From [Mycobacterium] nativiensis (lineage in GTDB: Bacteria; Actinomycetota; Actinomycetes; Mycobacteriales; Mycobacteriaceae): a DNA stretch of 41,054 nt. Shown one piece after another: positions 37,414-41,054 of the stretch. The notes beneath the pieces were generated by a model, which was not told where the DNA came from, ran no database searches, and saw only the letters and a program-made list of their open reading frames with translations. The number at the start of each line of letters is the position of its first letter. The first letter of the stretch is position 1. Made by a program: the position numbers and the translations under genes. The DNA lies in assembly GCF_020172685.1 (NCBI RefSeq), contig NZ_CP083986.1, positions 4,808,149 to 4,849,202 on the forward strand. Direction: 5' to 3'.

Positions 37414-39147
37414 ATGTCTGAAATTCGTCGGGGTGCAAGGTTGCGTAACACCCGCACGATGATGGGGGTGGCCGCCACGGCCGGCGCGTTCATGGCGTTC
37501 GGCCTGGCACCGGCGGCACATGCCGACGGCGAGCTGGACGGGATCTTCGACCTGCTGACTCCGGCCGGCTTCACCGGTGGCGAGCCGGATCTGGTCGTCC
37601 AGGATCTGAGCGCGGGCTTCGCCCCGGCCACATTCGCACTGCCCGCCGAAGGCGGACTGTTCGGCGGACCGATCGACTACGCCCAGCTGTACGACCAGTT
37701 CTTCTACACGCCGATGCACGACCTGGGACAGGCCTGGCTCACCAGCCCGTTCGGCAGCATGTTCGCCGACGCCCTCAACCAGATGGCCGGCCAGAACCTG
37801 ATCGGCAACGGTGCCGACGGCATCGACGGCGGCACCCTGGAGCAGGCGGCCGGCGGCAATGGCGGCCTGTGGTTCGGTGACGGCGGCGACGGAGGCACCT
37901 CGGCCGACGGCGTCGGCGGCGTCGGCGGCAACGCCGGAAGCTTCGGCAACGGCGGCGACGGCGGTGCGGGCGCCAGCGGCGTGGTCCTGCTGGGCGGCGC
38001 GGGCGGCAGCGGCGGCGACGGTGGGGCCGGTGGAACCTTCATGGGCAACGGTGGAGCCGGCGGGGCCGGCGGCAACGGCGCCGCGGGCCTGACGACCGCA
38101 TTGTTCGGTACTGGGCACGACGGCGGGGCCGGCGGCAACGGCGGCGACGCGCGCGGTCTGTTCTTCGGCAACGGCGGTGCCGGCGGCATCGGCGGCACCG
38201 GTGGGGACGGACTGTCCGGGGCGCCCAGTGTGCTGGGGCTGGCCGGCTCGGCCGGTGGTGCCGGCGGTGCTGCCGGCCTGGGCGGCAACGGCGGCGACGC
38301 GGCACGCTTCGGCGACGGCGGGATCGGCGGGGCCGGCGGTAACGGCGGAGCCGGTGGAATCGGCGGCCCGGGCGTGCTGCCCGCCGACGGGTTCGCCGGC
38401 GGTGCCGGTGGCGCGGCCGGCGACGGTGGTGTCGGTGGGGCCGGTGGCTCGCTCTACGGCAACGGCGGAACCGGCGGCCTCGGCGGCAACGGCGGCATGG
38501 GTGGCACGGGCGGCTTCGGTTTCCTGGGTGTGCTCAATCAGCCGGGCCTGATCAACGGTGACGGCGGCAACGGCGGCGCCGGTGGCGCGGGCGGTGCGGC
38601 CGGTGTCGGCGGTGCTGGTGGCACCGCGTCGGCCGGTCTGGGCGGCAACGGCGGGGCCGGTGGCCTCGGCGGCGGCGGCGGCAAGGGCGGCGCGGGCGGT
38701 CTGGGCGCCATCGGAGTTCTCGGGATCGGCACCACCGGAGCCGGCGGTGACGGCGGCAACGGCGGTGCGGCCGGTGTCGGCGGTGCGGGCGGCAACGGTG
38801 GCGCCGGCGGAGTCGGCTCGTCCGGCGACGGCACCGGCGGAGCCGGTGGCCGCGGTGGCGCCGGTGGCGGCAGCGGCAGTGGCGGCAACGGCGGGCTGGG
38901 CGTCATCAACATCGGCGGCCAGTCCGGTGGCAACGGCGGCGACAGCCCGATCGGCGGGGCCGGCGGCGACGGCGGCGACGGCGGCGCGAACGGTGGCGCA
39001 GCAGGTGCGGGGGGCGCCGGCGGCGCCGGTGGCACAGCAGGCGCCGGTGGCCTGGGCGTACTCGGTTCCGGCGGTCTGCTCGGGACCGGCGATCCCGGCA
39101 CGGCCGGCGGCAACGGCGCGGCCGGAGCCAAGGGCACCGCGGGCTGA
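37414..39147 (+). CDS. PGRS-repeat protein with a signal peptide instead of a PE domain
   Basis: 577 residues. The N-terminus is basic (MSEIRRGARLRNTR) followed by a hydrophobic segment and an AHA-D cleavage-type site near residue 37, i.e. a Sec-like signal peptide. Residues about 38-145 are non-repetitive (FDLLTPAGFTGGEPDLVVQD, FFYTPMHDLGQAWLTSPFGS) and end in QNLIGNGADGIDGG. From about 146 to the end the protein is Gly-Gly-X repeats (GGAGGxGG, GNGGxGG) typical of PE_PGRS proteins. No PE domain (about 100-residue, type VII secretion signal) is present. Probably exported to the cell surface. It is followed by a strong terminator and is not in an operon. Confidence 0.85.
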   Translation: MSEIRRGARLRNTRTMMGVAATAGAFMAFGLAPAAHADGELDGIFDLLTPAGFTGGEPDLVVQDLSAGFAPATFALPAEGGLFGGPIDYAQLYDQFFYTPMHDLGQAWLTSPFGSMFADALNQMAGQNLIGNGADGIDGGTLEQAAGGNGGLWFGDGGDGGTSADGVGGVGGNAGSFGNGGDGGAGASGVVLLGGAGGSGGDGGAGGTFMGNGGAGGAGGNGAAGLTTALFGTGHDGGAGGNGGDARGLFFGNGGAGGIGGTGGDGLSGAPSVLGLAGSAGGAGGAAGLGGNGGDAARFGDGGIGGAGGNGGAGGIGGPGVLPADGFAGGAGGAAGDGGVGGAGGSLYGNGGTGGLGGNGGMGGTGGFGFLGVLNQPGLINGDGGNGGAGGAGGAAGVGGAGGTASAGLGGNGGAGGLGGGGGKGGAGGLGAIGVLGIGTTGAGGDGGNGGAAGVGGAGGNGGAGGVGSSGDGTGGAGGRGGAGGGSGSGGNGGLGVINIGGQSGGNGGDSPIGGAGGDGGDGGANGGAAGAGGAGGAGGTAGAGGLGVLGSGGLLGTGDPGTAGGNGAAGAKGTAG

Positions 39148-39160
39148 TATCGAATCGAAG

Positions 39161-39203
39161 CGGCCGCCGGCTGACCCTGGGTCAGCCGGCGGCCGTTTCG
39201 TTT
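39161..39203 (+). terminator. Strong intrinsic terminator after the PGRS gene
   Basis: Arms 39161-39177 and 39179-39195 are perfectly complementary over 17 bp, followed by TTTCGTTT. It lies between the convergent PGRS and FAD monooxygenase genes. Confidence 0.9.
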
Positions 39204-39211
39204 CAGAGCGG

Positions 39212-40447
39212 CTACCGCACCGGTGATTCCGGCCGTCGCGCGAAGGCCGGTGCCCGCTCCGGGCGCACCCCGACGCCGACGAAGTAGGCCGGAATCGCCG
39301 ACAGCCAGGGCAGTTTGGCCATGACGGCTCCCAGGCTCGCCGGGGGACGCAGCTCCCTGCCGCGCAGGATCGGGGTGAGTCCGCGGTGCAGCACCCGCTG
39401 CGCGGACTGCGTGACCACGGTGGGAAACGCCCGGCGCCGCTGCACGGCCGCCAGGTCCCGCCGGGTCACGTGTCCGTTCCGCAGCGGTTCGGCCAGGATC
39501 GTCGCGGCGGCCACCGCGTCCTGCACCGCCAGGTTGATGCCGACCCCGCCGACCGGGGACATCGCGTGCGCGGCGTCGCCGATGCACAGCAGCCCGTCGA
39601 CGCTCCAGTGGCGCAACCGATTCACCCGCACGTCAAGGTGTTTCACGTCGTCCAGGCTGCGCAGCGCTGACACGTCAGCCTCCGGGATGAGTTCGAGGAC
39701 GTCCCGGCGGAATGCCTCGATGCCACGCGCCCGCAGCGCGGCGTCGCCACCCTTGTTCCCCAGGTAGGCGACCTGAAAATAGCCCTCGCGTGGAATCATG
39801 ATCGCGGCTCGGCCGGGGCCGAGGCGCGGTAGCAGCGTGGGTTGCGCATCACCGGGATTGGGCAGGCGAAACCACCACACGTCGAAGTTCACCGGAAACT
39901 CGCGAGCGCTCAGGCCGGCCTCCTGGCGCGCGACCGAGGTCCGGCCGTCGCAGGCCACCGTCAGCCCGGCACGCAGTTCGCCGGGGCCGTCGGGACCCCG
40001 GTAGCTCACCCCGACCACCCGGCCGTCCTCGTGCAGAAGGCCGGTGACCTCCGTGCGCATCCGCAAGGTGAAAGTCGGTTCGCCCTGGGCGGATTCGGCG
40101 AGCAGGTTGAGCAGATCCCACTGCGGCACCATCGCGACATAGGGGTGCGGCTGGCGCCGCAGCCGGCCGAAGTCGACCATCGTCACGCTGCGCCCGGCTA
40201 CGTCGAGGGTGACCTGGTGGATCTGGCTGTGCGCCAGCGTGCTGAATCGATCCCACAGCCCGAGCTCCTCGAGGAGTCGCAGCGTGGTGGGGTGCACGGT
40301 GTCGCCGCGGAAGTCACGCAGGAAATCGGGGTGCTTCTCCAGCAACGTCACCCGAACGCCGGCGCGGGCCAACAGCAGGCCGAGCACCATTCCGGCGGGA
40401 CCGCCGCCGACGATGGCGCAGTCGGTTGTTTCGATCATGTCGCCCAT
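39212..40447 (-). CDS. FAD-dependent monooxygenase (UbiH/PHBH-like)
   Basis: 411 residues. FAD GxGxxG motif CAIVGGGPAGMVLGLLLARAG, the RGDTVHPTTL segment, DG motif TVACDGRTSVAR, and GD motif LCIGDAAHAMSPVGGVGINLAVQDA place it in the class A flavoprotein monooxygenase family. Substrate unknown (an aromatic or polyketide hydroxylation is typical). ATGs at 40447 and 40438 both fit; TAACGT 8 nt before 40447 supports the longer form as leaderless. From memory this gene is not between Rv3720 and Rv3721c in M. tuberculosis. Confidence 0.87.
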   Translation of the reverse strand: MGDMIETTDCAIVGGGPAGMVLGLLLARAGVRVTLLEKHPDFLRDFRGDTVHPTTLRLLEELGLWDRFSTLAHSQIHQVTLDVAGRSVTMVDFGRLRRQPHPYVAMVPQWDLLNLLAESAQGEPTFTLRMRTEVTGLLHEDGRVVGVSYRGPDGPGELRAGLTVACDGRTSVARQEAGLSAREFPVNFDVWWFRLPNPGDAQPTLLPRLGPGRAAIMIPREGYFQVAYLGNKGGDAALRARGIEAFRRDVLELIPEADVSALRSLDDVKHLDVRVNRLRHWSVDGLLCIGDAAHAMSPVGGVGINLAVQDAVAAATILAEPLRNGHVTRRDLAAVQRRRAFPTVVTQSAQRVLHRGLTPILRGRELRPPASLGAVMAKLPWLSAIPAYFVGVGVRPERAPAFARRPESPVR

Positions 40448-40475
40448 CGCGATGCACGTTACCCGGGTGGGCGCC

Positions 40476-41054
40476 CTAGCTGTCGCTGATTGGGCGGGCG
40501 CCCAGTTCGTTCTGCAGCAGCTCCAGCGCGACCTCTTCGGGGTCGCGGCGCGGCGCGGGATCCGAGCCGTCGGCGTCCCGGGCGGCCTCGGCCAGCATGG
40601 CTTCCTCATCGGCCCGCCGAACCGAGGCCGGATCGAATGCGGGTGCCGAGGACGACGATGCGGCCTCCGGTGGGGGCCCACCGGCCTCGCAGCGCACCCG
40701 CCAGTTCACCCCCAGGGCGTCCTTGAGCGCCTCGATGATCACGTCGGCGTTGCGCTGTTCGGACAGCCGCCTGGCCAGCGGCGCCGACTCGTGGGTCAGC
40801 ACCAGGGTGTTGCCGTCTACGGCGCGCACGGTGGCGCCGGCCAGCATCACCTCGGTGGTGCGGCTGCGCTGGCGCACCTTGTCGCGCACCGTGGGCCACA
40901 TCGCGCGCACCGCGGCGGCGTCGGGCTCGCCCGGCACTGCCGCTGCGGGGGCCGGTTCGGGAGCGGGTTCGGGGGGTGCCGGCGTGGGTGCGGGCTCTGG
41001 TGGCGGTGCGGCCTCGGGCTCGGGCGGCGGCTCCGGGGCCGGTTCGGGCGGAGG
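40476..41054 (-). CDS. dnaX: DNA polymerase III subunits gamma/tau, C-terminal part
   Basis: The frame is open to the right edge, so the ATPase N-terminal part lies outside. The first 40 visible codons are a Pro/Glu/Ala linker (PPPEPAPEPPPEPE...). Then AVRAMWPTVRDKVRQRSRTTEVMLAGATVRAVDGNTLVLTHESAPLARRLSEQRNADVIIEALKDALG is the conserved tau C-terminal domain, followed by an acidic tail ending LLQNELGARPISDS. From memory this corresponds to dnaZX (Rv3721c). An apparent GTG start at 40937 is only an internal Val. Confidence 0.92.
   Translation of the reverse strand, partial: PPPEPAPEPPPEPEAAPPPEPAPTPAPPEPAPEPAPAAAVPGEPDAAAVRAMWPTVRDKVRQRSRTTEVMLAGATVRAVDGNTLVLTHESAPLARRLSEQRNADVIIEALKDALGVNWRVRCEAGGPPPEAASSSSAPAFDPASVRRADEEAMLAEAARDADGSDPAPRRDPEEVALELLQNELGARPISDS

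Noticed and set aside
37840..39140. CRISPR-like repetitiveness in the PGRS region
   Set aside because: Short irregular GGCGG-type codon repeats in one open frame with no spacers and no cas genes.
37704..39587. Proline-rich minus-strand ORFs opposite the PGRS gene
   Set aside because: They are the reverse complement of GGx codon repeats (Pro/Ala), not genes.
40476..40937. A stand-alone 153-residue protein starting at GTG 40937
   Set aside because: The same frame stays open to the window edge with the dnaX Pro/Glu linker, so this is the C-terminus of DnaX.

Overview
The window is high-GC actinobacterial DNA, almost certainly from a Mycobacteriaceae genome. It carries the ergothioneine operon, mycothiol-dependent mscR, a PGRS-repeat protein, bfa-type C10-methyl fatty acid genes and Ami1. 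From memory, the backbone follows the M. tuberculosis order Rv3699 to Rv3721c. Bases 1-19 are the Tn5/Nextera mosaic end, so the left edge is an assembly end and the first gene is cut. The right edge cuts dnaX.

Layout. 20-2440: truncated Pro/Gly-rich protein, SAM methyltransferase, a 13E12/HNH remnant and an SDR. 2423-9269 (minus): egtABCD, preceded on the same strand by a secreted PknH-sensor-like protein, an Ohr peroxiredoxin and a catalase, i.e. a thiol/peroxide defence block. egtE is not at its usual place. 9359-11394 (minus): two paralogous His-rich membrane proteins and a DUF4185 protein. 11418-15769: ask-asd (minus), divergent from leuA (plus), which has a Leu-rich leader peptide and an attenuator-like hairpin.

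15.9-24.6 kb is an accessory block between leuA and dnaQ. It holds an acyl-CoA dehydrogenase with foreign codon use, mscR plus its MBL partner, an alpha/beta hydrolase and two paralogous AcoR-type regulators with the same recognition helix. A 17-bp palindrome, TGTCCCA-N3-TGGGACA, occurs three times, near acd, between mscR and regulator 1, and between the hydrolase and regulator 2. I read this as an undescribed regulon for aldehyde or acyl metabolism; it is the best candidate for a new system here.

24.6-27.6 kb: dnaQ-like exonuclease, then the lipid II amidation pair murT-gatD. 27.6-31.7 kb: inserted alkane hydroxylation cluster (PucR regulator, alkB, two rubredoxins of different types, rubredoxin reductase), with alkB to rubB tightly overlapped. 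31.7-41.05 kb: a DUF559 nuclease-like gene fronted by a perfect 20-bp inverted repeat, recR with ybaB, ami1, the two-gene 10-methyl fatty acid operon, a PGRS protein with a signal peptide instead of a PE domain, an FAD monooxygenase and the 3' part of dnaX.

Many genes have a TANNNT box 6-8 nt before the start codon and no Shine-Dalgarno, consistent with the leaderless transcripts common in mycobacteria. No tRNA, rRNA, CRISPR array or complete insertion sequence was seen.
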